Counted from the stretch's first letter, positions 27,038-36,511 are shown. The stretch: DNA of 64,000 bases from Octadecabacter temperatus (GCF_001187845.1 NZ_CP012160.1:620001-684000), one strand, 5' to 3'. Numbers and translations: made by a program. Notes: generated by a model from the sequence alone, not told the origin.

Positions 27038-27066
27038 GTGGCCGAAATCCGTAGGATTTCGGCCAC
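27038..27066 (+). terminator. Perfect 13-bp hairpin after ileS
   Basis: Arms GTGGCCGAAATCC (27038-27050) and GGATTTCGGCCAC (27054-27066) have a 3-base loop, 11 bp after the ileS stop. There is no T-tract, so it may be a factor-dependent terminator or mRNA-end stabiliser. Confidence 0.55.
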
Positions 27067-27140
27067 CCCGCCCGCCGCAGGCGTGCGAGCTTGCACATGT
27101 TTCGGATTGCTCCGCTCCGTTAAGCGGGCCAAGGTTAGGC

Positions 27141-27593
27141 ATGCCCAACCTTACCATCCCCACCCAATTCGGCCCCTTAACGCTTCATGACGAAGATGGC
27201 GCGATTGTGCGCGTTGAATGGGACGGCGATGGGCGCGATGAGACCGCCCTTTTATCTGAGGCTGCACGCCAATTGCGGGCTTATGATTTGGGCGAACTTG
27301 AAGCGTTTGACCTGCCGTTGCGGGTTGCAGGCTCGGATTTTCAACGCGCGGTTTGTGATCAAATGTCTGCCATCCCGTTTGGGGACACCGTTACCTACGG
27401 AGATATCGCCAAAGCGTTGGGCGCCCCTGCGCAGGCTGTCGGGTCTGCCTGTGGCGGCAATCCGATACCTGTCATTATTCCGTGCCACCGTGTGATGGGC
27501 GCGAAAGGTTTGACAGGGTTTTCTGGCAAAGGTGGTGTTGAGACGAAAGTCGCGTTGCTGCGCCATGAAGGTGCGGGCGGGTTTCTGATCTAG
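27141..27593 (+). CDS. ogt: Methylated-DNA-[protein]-cysteine S-methyltransferase
   Basis: Repairs O6-alkylguanine by transfer to its own cysteine. The 150-residue protein has the active-site IPCHRVMG and the recognition-helix region TYGDIAKALGAPAQAVGSA, followed by the GFSGKGGVETK block. It lacks an Ada-type N-terminal regulatory domain. It stands alone, downstream of ileS with a 114-bp gap. Confidence 0.95.
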   Translation: MPNLTIPTQFGPLTLHDEDGAIVRVEWDGDGRDETALLSEAARQLRAYDLGELEAFDLPLRVAGSDFQRAVCDQMSAIPFGDTVTYGDIAKALGAPAQAVGSACGGNPIPVIIPCHRVMGAKGLTGFSGKGGVETKVALLRHEGAGGFLI

Positions 27594-27604
27594 CTCCAAA
27601 AGAT

Positions 27605-27630
27605 GAGTATTTAAGAGCCAAAGAAACATG
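27605..27630 (+). repeat. Dispersed 3'-end element, partial copy F
   Basis: GAGTATTTAAGAGCCAAAGA followed by ACATGGGCGC matches only the ATATTT/CAAAGA half of the element at 9504-9560. It is located 11 bp after the ogt stop in the sense direction. Confidence 0.45.
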
Positions 27631-27635
27631 GGCGC

Positions 27636-28331
27636 TTAACCGTCTGGACCGTGGAGCACTTGTTGAACGGCGCCAGCGGCAAGCAGGTAGGCTGACGTGG
27701 TCATCAGGCCCCAGAAAACGGTGACGGCAGGTTCAAAGCCTTCCCAAGCTGCCAAGCCGGCAAATGCGGTCCACGCTAAGGCCATCGGTAGCGAGATCGC
27801 GCGCCAGCGATTGGTGCGCACTGGATGGATGAATTTTATCGGCAGGAACATTGCGATCGCCAGAACCGCGACGAGAACCAGACAGGCCCACCACGGCGGG
27901 GACAATGCGAACAGAACAAGGATCAGCATGTTCCAACATCCCGGGAAGCCCGAGAAAGAATTGTCTTTTGTTTTCATGCGCGTGTCGCAGAAATAAAGCG
28001 CGGATCCGAAGGTTATCACGATGATCGCAACCCAGCCTGACCAGCCATCCATCAAGCCCGACGCATAAAGCGCATAGGCCGGGATGAAGACGTAGGTGAG
28101 GTAGTCGATGATTAAATCAAGTAGGACACCGTCAAACTGCGGCGCATATTTCTTTACGTTGAAATGGCGCGCAAGCGGCCCATCAATTCCATCCACTGCA
28201 AATGCTACAATCAGCCAGACGAACATCATCGCCCAGTCTTTCTGGATGGCTTGGAGGATGGCGAGCATGGCGAAGACGGCACCTGTCGCGGTCAAAAAAT
28301 GGACGGCGAGGGCTTTTGCTTGTGCATTCAT
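27636..28331 (-). CDS. pcs: Phosphatidylcholine synthase
   Basis: Condenses choline with CDP-diacylglycerol to phosphatidylcholine in the inner membrane, the bacterial Pcs pathway. The 231-residue protein has about eight membrane segments. The CDP-alcohol phosphotransferase signature is visible as VDGIDGPLARHFNV followed by FDGVLLDLIIDYLTY, where DG..AR and D...D residues are conserved in the Pcs-specific arrangement. The start at 28331 (MNAQAKALAVHFLT) aligns with family members better than the upstream ATG at 28358. Confidence 0.93.
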   Translation of the reverse strand: MNAQAKALAVHFLTATGAVFAMLAILQAIQKDWAMMFVWLIVAFAVDGIDGPLARHFNVKKYAPQFDGVLLDLIIDYLTYVFIPAYALYASGLMDGWSGWVAIIVITFGSALYFCDTRMKTKDNSFSGFPGCWNMLILVLFALSPPWWACLVLVAVLAIAMFLPIKFIHPVRTNRWRAISLPMALAWTAFAGLAAWEGFEPAVTVFWGLMTTSAYLLAAGAVQQVLHGPDG

Positions 28332-28372
28332 CAGGCTGTCATGGCGCAACTCGCGCATTAGGGCAAGTGAGC

Positions 28373-29308
28373 TTAGTTGTCTGCCTCGTTTTGGGACCTT
28401 GGATGTGCCGCGTCGTAAACTTCCATCAAGCGCGCTGTATCGACGGCGGTATAGGCCTGTGTCGTTGATAGCGATGCATGTCCAAGGAGTTCTTGAATGG
28501 AACGCAAGTCGCCACCTGCGTTAAGCAGATGGGTCGCAAAGCTGTGGCGCAACGCGTGGGGCGTTGCTGTCGCAGGTAGTCCCAATTGCATGCGTGATTG
28601 CGCCATAACCGATTGGATCGCTTTGGGGTAAAGTGGACCACCACGCGCGCCACGAAAGATTGGAGCGTCGGGTTCCATAGGGTGGGGGCAGGCGTCTAGG
28701 TAGGCATTCACGGCGGCGCGGGCCGCTGGAATAACTGGCACTAGCCGCTCTTTGCCGCCCTTACCAATGATGCGCAGGGTTGCAGGAAGGGGCACATCCC
28801 TTGCGGTGAGACCAAGTGCCTCTGATATTCGCAAACCGCAGCCGTAAAGAAGGGTAACGACAGCCACATCGCGCGCCGCGATCCACGGTTCGCGGGCTTG
28901 CACCTCGACGGTGTCGATCATCGCGCGGGCGGCATCGACGGCCAATGGGCGGGGAAGTTTCTTTTGAAACTTGGGGGATCGCGTAGACAACACCGCTGTT
29001 GGCTCAAACCCTTCACGATCCGCAAGCCACCGGTAAAAGGATTTCACGGCCGACAGGCTGCGCGCCAAGGATCGTGCAGCAACGCCGCGTGCACGCTCGG
29101 ACGCCATCCATGCGCGCATATCGCTGACTGTGATACGCGAAATCGGGCCAAGGCCCTGCGCTTCACCGTGGTATTGCGTCATGAAGGTAAGGAACCCGAG
29201 CAGGTCGGTCTGGTAAGCCGTGATCGTATTCTCAGCCGCGCCCTTCAGCGCACGTTGATGGGCCAGCCAGCTGTCCAGGGCGGCGGACATGGCAGGCGAA
29301 ATCATCAA
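28373..29308 (-). CDS. xerC: Tyrosine recombinase XerC
   Basis: A site-specific recombinase that resolves chromosome dimers at dif with XerD. The 311-residue protein has the SAM-like N-terminal domain and the catalytic set: Arg in GCGLRISEALGL, Lys in GKGGKERLVP, His/Arg in HALRHSFATHLL, His in LGHASLSTTQAY with the nucleophilic Tyr at its end. The start overlaps the DUF484 stop by 4 bp. The DUF484-xerC pairing is widespread in proteobacteria and supports Xer rather than phage-integrase identity. Confidence 0.96.
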   Translation of the reverse strand: MMISPAMSAALDSWLAHQRALKGAAENTITAYQTDLLGFLTFMTQYHGEAQGLGPISRITVSDMRAWMASERARGVAARSLARSLSAVKSFYRWLADREGFEPTAVLSTRSPKFQKKLPRPLAVDAARAMIDTVEVQAREPWIAARDVAVVTLLYGCGLRISEALGLTARDVPLPATLRIIGKGGKERLVPVIPAARAAVNAYLDACPHPMEPDAPIFRGARGGPLYPKAIQSVMAQSRMQLGLPATATPHALRHSFATHLLNAGGDLRSIQELLGHASLSTTQAYTAVDTARLMEVYDAAHPRSQNEADN

Positions 29309-30012
29309 CTTAACCAGCGCCGCAATGAGCGCTCAAACACTCCCGCAAAGAACGTCAGCAAATCAGTGCCTTGTTGTGGTGTGAATTGATGCGGGTCTTC
29401 GGCACCAAAGATCAGCATTCCAGGTAAACGCCCTTCACCAAGATCAAGCTGCAAGCAGGCTTCGGAGCGGATGTAGTCGGCCTTGTCACCAAAAATCGCT
29501 GTGTCGTCGGTTTTCACTTGGCGCAGTGTCACTTGGCGGGCCGTAACGGAACGGCCATGTGTGATGTAGTCGCGCACGAAGCCTGGTTCGGCGACGGACA
29601 AGACATCGCTTAGTTTGGAAATCGCGGGGTCGGCTTCTGGTGTAACGGACTCAAGAACCAAACGAACCGCATCGACGCGTAGAATGTCGGCGACATCGCC
29701 GCGCAATTCTTTCAGGAACGGTTCAAACTTCGTGGCGTCCATCATCCGCAAAATCGCGCGGTGGATTTGGTTTGTTCCGGCAAGGTTTTCGTAAGCCGCC
29801 GCAATTACGTTGCGGTGCGTGTCCTCTAAACGATCAAGTCGCGATTCAAGGCGCTCCATCGCGATGCCGCGCAGATCGACAATATTGCTGCCTTGCGCGC
29901 TTTCGTTTGCGGCGACAAGTGCGCGCATAACATCTTGATCTTCAAGAAGAACCGAAGGGTCGGACATGATTTTAGACCGAACGTCATCGGTCAAAAGGGG
30001 ATCGCTGCTCAT
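29305..30012 (-). CDS. DUF484 family protein
   Basis: A 235-residue protein with a GAF-like fold characteristic of DUF484. An N-terminal helix region (ALVAANESAQGSNIVDLRG) leads into a coiled segment LESRLDRLEDTHRNVIAAA, and the C-terminal half ends MLIFGAEDPHQFTPQQGTD, the family signature. It is coupled to xerC by ATGA overlap. The family often precedes xerC; its function is not known. Confidence 0.93.
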   Translation of the reverse strand: MSSDPLLTDDVRSKIMSDPSVLLEDQDVMRALVAANESAQGSNIVDLRGIAMERLESRLDRLEDTHRNVIAAAYENLAGTNQIHRAILRMMDATKFEPFLKELRGDVADILRVDAVRLVLESVTPEADPAISKLSDVLSVAEPGFVRDYITHGRSVTARQVTLRQVKTDDTAIFGDKADYIRSEACLQLDLGEGRLPGMLIFGAEDPHQFTPQQGTDLLTFFAGVFERSLRRWLS

Positions 30013-30096
30013 ACTCGTCTCATTTTATTGTTGGGGAATATGTAGCAGACCTGCACACACAACGGATAGCTTTATTTATGATGAATCCAAAGTGTT

Positions 30097-30129
30097 GCAG
30101 GGCGACACTCATGTAAAGTGCCGCCCTGC
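30097..30129. terminator. Hairpin between DUF484 and the transaldolase gene
   Basis: GCAGGGCG-a-CACT (30097-30109) pairs with AGTG-c-CGCCCTGC (30117-30129), 12 bp with one mismatch and a 7-base loop. It lies about 86 bp downstream of the transaldolase stop on the minus strand; T-rich sequence flanks it only on the plus-strand side. Confidence 0.6.
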
Positions 30130-30130
30130 G

Positions 30131-30192
30131 TTTGTCTTTGTTTTATAAATATCCCAGGGGGAGTCCGCAGGACGGGGGACTGGTCCCCCTCT
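30131..30192 (-). repeat. Dispersed 3'-end element, copy B
   Basis: On the minus strand it reads GAGGGGGACCAGTCCCCC, then CGCAGGA/CTCCCCC equivalents, then GGGATATTTATAAAACAAAG. It starts 23 bp after the transaldolase stop and is in the sense direction of that gene. Confidence 0.75.
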
Positions 30193-30214
30193 ACGCCCGC
30201 GGCACGCGCATTCG

Positions 30215-30868
30215 TTAAACGATCTTGATGTTCGCTTTTTCGATGTCTTTCATGAACGCGGCCAAACCATTGTCTGTCAGCACGTGGTTCGCCATCGCCT
30301 TGATGACGTTTGGCGGTGCGGTGCAAACGTCCGCGCCAATTTTCGCGCATTCGGACATGTGGTTGGCGTTGCGGATGGATGCCGCAAGGATCTGCGTTTC
30401 AAATCCATAGTTGTCATAGATCGTGCGGATGTCTTCGATGAGCTCAAGACCATCAAGGTTGATGTCATCCAAACGGCCAATGAATGGGGAAATGAATGTC
30501 GCACCGGCTTTGGCGGCCAACAGTGCTTGGTTGGCGCTAAAGCACAGCGTGACGTTAACCATAGTGCCTTCGCTGGACAAAACCTTACACGCCTTCAGGC
30601 CATCCCATGTGAGTGGAACTTTCACTGTGATGTTGTCCGCGATTTTCGCGAGCTTGCGACCTTCGGCGATCATGCTGTCCGCGTCGAGTGAAACGACCTC
30701 GGCGGAAACAGGCCCGTCGACCAGTTCACAGATTTCTTTGGTGACTTCCAGAATGTCACGGCCGGATTTGGCGATGATGGACGGGTTCGTAGTGACCCCG
30801 TCGACCATGCCAAGGTCGTTGAGTTCTGCAATGGCGGCGACGTCTGCGGTGTCTACAAAGAATTTCAT
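30215..30868 (-). CDS. Fructose-6-phosphate aldolase / transaldolase (TalC-type)
   Basis: A 217-residue short transaldolase of the TalC/Fsa class, which transfers or releases a dihydroxyacetone unit in the pentose phosphate pathway. The class I aldolase TIM barrel shows [11 protein letters not shown] at strand 1, [13 protein letters not shown], the Schiff-base Lys in [12 protein letters not shown] and [11 protein letters not shown]. The start at 30868 is the conserved MKFFVDTA; the frame upstream is non-conserved. Transaldolase and aldolase activities cannot be separated by sequence alone. Confidence 0.93.
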   Translation of the reverse strand: MKFFVDTADVAAIAELNDLGMVDGVTTNPSIIAKSGRDILEVTKEICELVDGPVSAEVVSLDADSMIAEGRKLAKIADNITVKVPLTWDGLKACKVLSSEGTMVNVTLCFSANQALLAAKAGATFISPFIGRLDDINLDGLELIEDIRTIYDNYGFETQILAASIRNANHMSECAKIGADVCTAPPNVIKAMANHVLTDNGLAAFMKDIEKANIKIV

Positions 30869-30997
30869 GGGGCTGCGCTCCGGCTGATGAATGAATTTGG
30901 GGATGGATACCCCAAAGCGCATGAGTCTGGAAGGGGCGGTTGTGCGTCCTTAAGTGCAGGTGTCTAATGTGGCCTCAAGCCGCGTCAGGAGATTCTC

Positions 30998-31630
30998 ATG
31001 GACCTATCAATCTGGATGACATTTGTGGCGGCAACCATAGTGCTTTTGATCATCCCCGGTCCGACAATTGTGTTAGTGCTGACCTATGCGCTGACCCAAG
31101 GACGGCGCGTGGCAATTGCGTCTGCGGCAGGTGTTGCGTTGGGTGATTTCATCGCGATGACAACGTCTTTGGTCGGCCTTGGCGCGATTGTGCTGGCCTC
31201 GGCTACGGCGTTTACAGCGCTCAAATGGGTTGGGGCGATCTATCTGGTTTGGATGGGTATTGGCATGATCCGCAGCGCTGGCGGTGCGACGCTGGACAAG
31301 ATCGAGGGTGCGCCGCAGTTAAGTGCGGGCGCTGTGTTTCGCAACGCTTGCCTCGTAACTGCGTTGAACCCGAAAGGGATCGTCTTCTTCATCGCCTTCG
31401 TTCCGCAGTTCATTCAGCAAGACGCAGCTTTGGCGCCGCAGTTTGCCATTTTGATCGCTACGTTTGTTGGCCTCGCAGCAGTGAACGTCATGATCTATGC
31501 GCTGTTGGCTGATCGGTTGCGCACGACAATCCGCAAGCCAGCGGTGCTGGGTTGGATGACCCGTATCGGCGGTGGTGTGTTGATTGGCATGGGCGTGTTG
31601 ACGGCCACCCTTCGTAAAGCGGCAGTATGA
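30998..31630 (+). CDS. LysE/RhtB-family translocator
   Basis: A 210-residue inner-membrane amino-acid exporter with about six membrane segments. The N-terminal family motif is IIPGPTIVLVLTYALTQGRR followed by GVALGDFIAM. Its stop overlaps the priA start by 4 bp (ATGA), so it is cotranscribed with priA, although no functional link is expected. The exported amino acid is unknown. Confidence 0.92.
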   Translation: MDLSIWMTFVAATIVLLIIPGPTIVLVLTYALTQGRRVAIASAAGVALGDFIAMTTSLVGLGAIVLASATAFTALKWVGAIYLVWMGIGMIRSAGGATLDKIEGAPQLSAGAVFRNACLVTALNPKGIVFFIAFVPQFIQQDAALAPQFAILIATFVGLAAVNVMIYALLADRLRTTIRKPAVLGWMTRIGGGVLIGMGVLTATLRKAAV

Positions 31631-33819
31631 ATCAGGAATTTTACCATGAGGGCGAGTTGGTCGGCGTTTTAACAGCGCAACCGCTTAACCGTGTTCTGGA
31701 TTACAAAGCGCCGGAAGGTGGGTGCCATTTGGGTGCTTTCGTCGAGGTTCCGCTAGGCCCCCGTAAGGTGTTGGGCGTTGTCTGGGGCAACGGTAAGGGT
31801 GACTGGGATATCAAGAAGGTGCGCTCGGTAATTCGTGTGTTGGATGTCGCGCCAATGGCCGATGAGATGCGCCAGTTTTTGCAAAAGGCAGCCGATTATA
31901 CGTTGACCCCGATGAACGCGATGTTGCGGCTTGCGACCCGCGCACCGGGGCTTGGGGATGCGCCAAGCATGCGGAAGGTCTACCGTTTGGGCAGTGTTGA
32001 ACCCGATCGCATGACCGAGGCACGCACCAAAGTGTTGGACGTGTTGCGCGAATATGGCGGGCTGGCGTTTACCCTAAAGGAAGTCGCGGACACAGCGGGC
32101 GTGACGAGTTCGGTGGTGAAAGGTTTGGTCAAACTGGGCGCTGTGTCCGAAGAAGACAGCCCGCGCGATCTGCCTTATCCACGGCTGGATCCTGATTATG
32201 GCAGTAAAGAATTAACCGAAGACCAGACCGCTGGCGCAATGGTGCTGCGCGAGGCTGTTCGATCCGGAAAATACGGCACAACATTGCTAAAGGGGGTAAC
32301 CGGATCGGGTAAAACCGAGGTTTACCTTGAGGCCGTGGCGGAGTGTTTACGCGCTGGACGCCAAGCACTGGTGTTGCTGCCCGAGATCGCGCTGACGAGT
32401 GAGTTCATCACACGGGTTCAAGCGCGGTTCGGGATGAAGCCCGCCGAGTGGCATTCCGGTGTGACCATGACAGAACGCCGCCGCTGCTGGCGCATGGTTG
32501 GGCAGGGGGATGCGCAGTTGATTGTGGGTGCGCGCTCGGCGTTGTTTTTGCCGTATCGTGATTTGGGTTTGGTCGTCGTGGATGAAGAACATGACACATC
32601 TTACAAACAGGAAGACGGGGTTCTTTATAACGCGCGGGATATGACGGTGCTGCGGGCGTCGCTGAATTCGGCACAGGTGGTTTTGGCGAGCGCAACGCCA
32701 TCTTTGGAATCTTGGGCGAACGTTGAGGCGGGTAAATACGCCCGCGTGACGCTGGCGTCGCGGTACGGGGATGCGGTTTTGCCGGAAATGTCCGCGATTG
32801 ATATGCGGGTTGAGGATTTACCGGGGGGACGTTGGGTGTCGCCGTCTTTGCAAAAGATGGTTGAGAGCCGTTTGGAGAAGGGCGAGCAATCGTTGCTGTT
32901 CCTGAACAGACGCGGCTATGCGCCTGTTACGATCTGTCGGGCCTGTGGTCACCAGATTGGTTGTGATGATTGCGATGCGACGATGGTTGAGCACCGCTTT
33001 CTTAAACGGCTGATGTGCCATCAGTGCGGCGAGACAAAGCCGATGCCGACAGTCTGCCCTAGCTGTCAGGCCGAGGATAAGCTGGCCCCCGTCGGCCCCG
33101 GTGTGGAGCGCATGGCCGAAGAGGCGCAAGCGCTGTTTCCCGACGCCAAGATCGCGGTGCTGAGTTCGGACCTGTACGGATCAGCGCGTGCGCTGAAAGA
33201 ACATATCGAAAGCATCGCACGCGGTGAGGCGGATGTGATTGTTGGCACGCAGCTGGTGGCCAAGGGGCACAATTTCCCCAAGCTGACGTTGGTCGGTGTG
33301 ATCGATGCGGACCTTGGGTTGCAAGGATCTGATTTGCGGGCGGCGGAACGCACGTTTCAATTGATGCGTCAGGTGGCTGGGCGTGCTGGGCGGGCCGAGA
33401 TCGCGGGGGAGGCGGTGCTGCAGACATTCCAGCCTGAGCATCCTGTCATTCGTGCGATTTTGGGGGGCGATGAAGAAGCGTTTTGGGCGGCAGAGGCGGG
33501 TGAACGCAAAGCCGCAGGCGTGCCCCCATACGGACGTATGGCGGGGATCGTGTTGAGTTCAACCAACGTGCAGGAGGTGTTTGACCTAGGCACCGAGATG
33601 GCACGAATGGATGGGCCGCTGCGTAAGATCGGGGCGCAAGTGTTCGGCCCTGCACCTGCACCGATTGCACGGATACGCGGACGGCACCGTGTACGTCTTC
33701 TGGTGAAGGCTGAGAAATCAGCGCCCTTGCAACAGGCGCTTGCGGCGTGGGCGGGGCAATTCAAGCTGCGTGGCGAGTTGCGCATGGCGATCGATATTGA
33801 TCCGCAGAGTTTTTACTAG
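31627..33819 (+). CDS. priA: Primosomal replication protein N' (PriA helicase)
   Basis: A superfamily 2 DNA helicase that restarts stalled replication forks. The 730-residue protein has the N-terminal 3'-DNA-binding domain, Walker A in GVTGSGKTEVY near residue 226, the DEEH box in VVVDEEHDTSYK and a zinc-binding insertion with CRACGHQIGCDDC, CHQCGETKPMP and CPSC. Helicase motifs V and VI are GTQLVAKGHNFP and QVAGRAGRAE. It is translationally coupled to the upstream LysE gene. Confidence 0.98.
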   Translation: MNQEFYHEGELVGVLTAQPLNRVLDYKAPEGGCHLGAFVEVPLGPRKVLGVVWGNGKGDWDIKKVRSVIRVLDVAPMADEMRQFLQKAADYTLTPMNAMLRLATRAPGLGDAPSMRKVYRLGSVEPDRMTEARTKVLDVLREYGGLAFTLKEVADTAGVTSSVVKGLVKLGAVSEEDSPRDLPYPRLDPDYGSKELTEDQTAGAMVLREAVRSGKYGTTLLKGVTGSGKTEVYLEAVAECLRAGRQALVLLPEIALTSEFITRVQARFGMKPAEWHSGVTMTERRRCWRMVGQGDAQLIVGARSALFLPYRDLGLVVVDEEHDTSYKQEDGVLYNARDMTVLRASLNSAQVVLASATPSLESWANVEAGKYARVTLASRYGDAVLPEMSAIDMRVEDLPGGRWVSPSLQKMVESRLEKGEQSLLFLNRRGYAPVTICRACGHQIGCDDCDATMVEHRFLKRLMCHQCGETKPMPTVCPSCQAEDKLAPVGPGVERMAEEAQALFPDAKIAVLSSDLYGSARALKEHIESIARGEADVIVGTQLVAKGHNFPKLTLVGVIDADLGLQGSDLRAAERTFQLMRQVAGRAGRAEIAGEAVLQTFQPEHPVIRAILGGDEEAFWAAEAGERKAAGVPPYGRMAGIVLSSTNVQEVFDLGTEMARMDGPLRKIGAQVFGPAPAPIARIRGRHRVRLLVKAEKSAPLQQALAAWAGQFKLRGELRMAIDIDPQSFY

Positions 33820-33843
33820 GTAATGCGCCTGCGGCGTGCGGCG

Positions 33844-33903
33844 GAGGGGGCCAGCCCCCGTCGCTGCGCGACTCCCCCGGGATATTTGTGAGACAAAGAC
33901 AAA
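33844..33903 (+). repeat. Dispersed 3'-end element, copy C
   Basis: GAGGGGGCCAGCCCCCGTCG, CTGCGCGACTCCCCC and GGGATATTTGTGAGACAAAG occur in order, 25 bp after the priA stop and in its sense direction. It matches copies A and B closely. Confidence 0.78.
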
Positions 33904-33923
33904 TAGGGCGCGTTTTTTGGCGC

Positions 33924-34214
33924 TTAGGTGAGGTAGAAGCGGAGCGGTTTGGTGTCGGCGCGTTTAATGAGGCCTTTAGCTTCAAGGTCAAGCTGCACGG
34001 TCTTTTGCCACCATCCAGAAGTCGCGCCTGCGGGGAAGAGATCATCGGGCAAATGCGCTTTGGCGGCTTCTTTGATGTCTTTCGCGGTGTCACCGGGGGC
34101 GGTTTTCGTCATCACCTTGAGCATTGCAGATTTCATCGCGTTGTATTTTGCACGATCCACGCGGGTGGTTTTGCCGGGGGTGTTGATGTTTTGGACGTCT
34201 ATTTTGTCGCTCAT
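33924..34214 (-). CDS. DUF6958 family protein
   Basis: A 96-residue protein beginning MSDKIDVQNINTPGKTTRVD and ending GWWQKTVQLDLEAKGLIKR, a pattern I associate with DUF6958. It is rich in charged residues and has no membrane segment or signal peptide. It is divergent from the MFS gene, 74 bp away. The function is unknown; the C-terminal part looks like a small winged-helix. Confidence 0.75.
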   Translation of the reverse strand: MSDKIDVQNINTPGKTTRVDRAKYNAMKSAMLKVMTKTAPGDTAKDIKEAAKAHLPDDLFPAGATSGWWQKTVQLDLEAKGLIKRADTKPLRFYLT

Positions 34215-34288
34215 GATGGCCTCCTGCCAAGGATAGTACAGTCAAATGCGGGTTCGACAAATGTGATGGGCAGGCGTAGAGCCGACGT

Positions 34289-35518
34289 ATGAAGACAGTT
34301 TCCCTCTTTGATGCGCAAAAACTGCCGTTATGGCGACGTCCGGTGACGCTGTTGTTTTTGATAGCGGCTATGATGCCGATTGCGTTTTCGACGTGGATTG
34401 CCCTCCTGAATAATTTCGTAATTGAGGTTGCAGGTTTTGATGGGGCGGACATTGGGTGGTTGCATACCGTGCGTGAAATCCCGGGGTTCCTTGCGGTTGG
34501 CGTGATCGTTTTGTTGCTGCTGTTTCGCGAACAAGTGCTTGGGTTGGTGTCGCTCGTCTTGCTGGGGGTCGCGACGGCGTTGACGGCGCAGTTCCCGTCA
34601 ATGGGGGGCATTTTGGTGATCACGATGCTGAGCTCCATCGGGTTCCACTATTACGAGACCGTAAACCAGAGCCTGCAGTTGCAATGGATCGACAAGGCAC
34701 GCGCGCCCCAAACGCTGGGATGGATTATCACAGCTGGATCGGGGGCGACGTTTTTAGCCTATGTATTGATCGTGCTGACATGGGAAAAATACGACCTGTC
34801 TTATTCGCTCGTGTTTTGGGTGTCAGGTGGGATTACGGCGCTTGTCGCGTTGTTCTGTATGTTTGCGTATCCGCAATTCGAAAGCCCCAACCCACAACGC
34901 ACACAGTTTGTCCTACGCAAACGGTACTGGCTCTATTATGCGCTGCAATTCATGTCCGGCGCGCGGCGCCAGATTTTCTTTGTGTTTGCGGGTTTCATGA
35001 TGGTCGAGAAATTCGGCTACAAAGTGAGCGATATGACATCGTTGCTGTTGATCACGCTTGTTGTGACAATGATAACTGCGCCTTTGATCGGGCGCGTGGT
35101 GCAAATGTTTGGGGAACGCTTTGCGTTGGTTGTGGAATACGTCGGTCTTGCGGTGATCTTCCTGCTTTATGCGGGCCTTTACTACCTTGATTGGGGCGAA
35201 ACGCTTGCGGCGGCGTTGTATGTTACGAATGCGATTTTCTTCAGTCTTGCGCTGGCGTTGAAAACCTATTTCCAAAAGATCGCCGATCCACAGGATATTG
35301 CGCCCACAGCGGCCGTGGCCTTTACGATCAACCATATCGCGGCCGTGTTCTTGCCAGCCCTGCTGGGATATCTGTGGCTTTCATCGCCGGGTTTGGTGTT
35401 TCTGTGCGCTGCGGGAATGGCGATCGTATCACTGGCCCTTTCCCTATTGATCCCCCGCCATCCGGTTGAGGGAAATGAAACAGAATTTGTACGCCTGCGG
35501 GCGCAACTTGCGGAGTAG
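34289..35518 (+). CDS. MFS transporter
   Basis: A 409-residue inner-membrane protein with about 12 predicted membrane segments and a central loop near residues 195-220 (YPQFESPNPQRTQFVLRKR). No diagnostic substrate motif is visible. It is 3 bp upstream of prmA and probably cotranscribed with it, although no functional link is implied. Confidence 0.85.
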   Translation: MKTVSLFDAQKLPLWRRPVTLLFLIAAMMPIAFSTWIALLNNFVIEVAGFDGADIGWLHTVREIPGFLAVGVIVLLLLFREQVLGLVSLVLLGVATALTAQFPSMGGILVITMLSSIGFHYYETVNQSLQLQWIDKARAPQTLGWIITAGSGATFLAYVLIVLTWEKYDLSYSLVFWVSGGITALVALFCMFAYPQFESPNPQRTQFVLRKRYWLYYALQFMSGARRQIFFVFAGFMMVEKFGYKVSDMTSLLLITLVVTMITAPLIGRVVQMFGERFALVVEYVGLAVIFLLYAGLYYLDWGETLAAALYVTNAIFFSLALALKTYFQKIADPQDIAPTAAVAFTINHIAAVFLPALLGYLWLSSPGLVFLCAAGMAIVSLALSLLIPRHPVEGNETEFVRLRAQLAE

Positions 35519-35521
35519 ACA

Positions 35522-36397
35522 ATGACGACCTTCACAGCACTGACCACGATGATGGGCAAACCTGCCGCGCAAGCCATGAGCGACGCGATGGAGGGGATGG
35601 ACCCTGCACCAACTGGTGTTGGCGTGTTTGAAGTGGAAGACGACAGCGGGCTTTGGGAAGTTGGTGGATACTTTGAGGGCGAACCGGATGGCGCATCGCT
35701 TGCGCTATTGGCCGCGACATTTGGCGCAAAGCCATTTGTGGTGTCTGAGGTGCCGGAAACCGATTGGGTCGCCCATGTGAAACGCGAATTGCCACCCGTC
35801 GAGGCGGGGCGGTTCTTCGTTTATGGCTCGCACGACGCAGCAGAACTGCCTGAAGGTCGCATCGGATTGTTGATTGATGCGGCAATGGCGTTTGGCACGG
35901 GGCATCACGGGACAACGCTGGGGTGCTTGCGCGCCTTTGATCGGCTGTTGAATGATGGCGAAGTGTTTGAAGACGTGGCTGACGTTGGATGTGGGACGGC
36001 AGTTTTGGCGATGGCCGCGGCGCGCACGACGGATGCCAAGGTGATCGCGAGTGACATCGATCCAGTCGCTGTGGACGTAGCTGAGGCCAACATGGCCGCG
36101 AATGGCATGGCGGGTGCTGTTGCCTGTGTCACTGCTGCTGGGTTTGATGACGGCGCACTGGCGGACGCAGCGCCTTTTGATTTGATTTTCGCAAACATCC
36201 TCAAGGGGCCGCTTATCATGCTGGCGCCGGATATGGGTGCGAACGCGAAACCGGGTGGATTCGCGATTCTGTCAGGGCTTTTGAACGAACAGGCCGAGGA
36301 AATTATCGGTGTTTATGCACGCAATGGATACAATTTGGTTCAACACGATAAGATTGGTGATTGGTCGACGCTAACCCTACGTAAAGAAACACAGTAA
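35522..36397 (+). CDS. prmA: Ribosomal protein L11 methyltransferase
   Basis: Trimethylates ribosomal protein L11 using SAM. The 291-residue length is normal. The N-terminal L11-binding domain precedes AMAFGTGHHGTTLGCL, the SAM motif I DVGCGTAVLAMAAA, and the FANILKGPL catalytic-core motif. It is preceded after 3 bp by the MFS gene. Confidence 0.95.
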   Translation: MTTFTALTTMMGKPAAQAMSDAMEGMDPAPTGVGVFEVEDDSGLWEVGGYFEGEPDGASLALLAATFGAKPFVVSEVPETDWVAHVKRELPPVEAGRFFVYGSHDAAELPEGRIGLLIDAAMAFGTGHHGTTLGCLRAFDRLLNDGEVFEDVADVGCGTAVLAMAAARTTDAKVIASDIDPVAVDVAEANMAANGMAGAVACVTAAGFDDGALADAAPFDLIFANILKGPLIMLAPDMGANAKPGGFAILSGLLNEQAEEIIGVYARNGYNLVQHDKIGDWSTLTLRKETQ

Positions 36398-36511
36398 AAC
36401 CGCATTTATCGCAGTTTTTGCCTTAAATTTACCTGTTTGCCACATTCTTGCCGCATTTGAGGGGGATTTTAGTCATGTTCGGTGGGGGCCGAGTAACAAG
36501 TAGGCTGCCAA

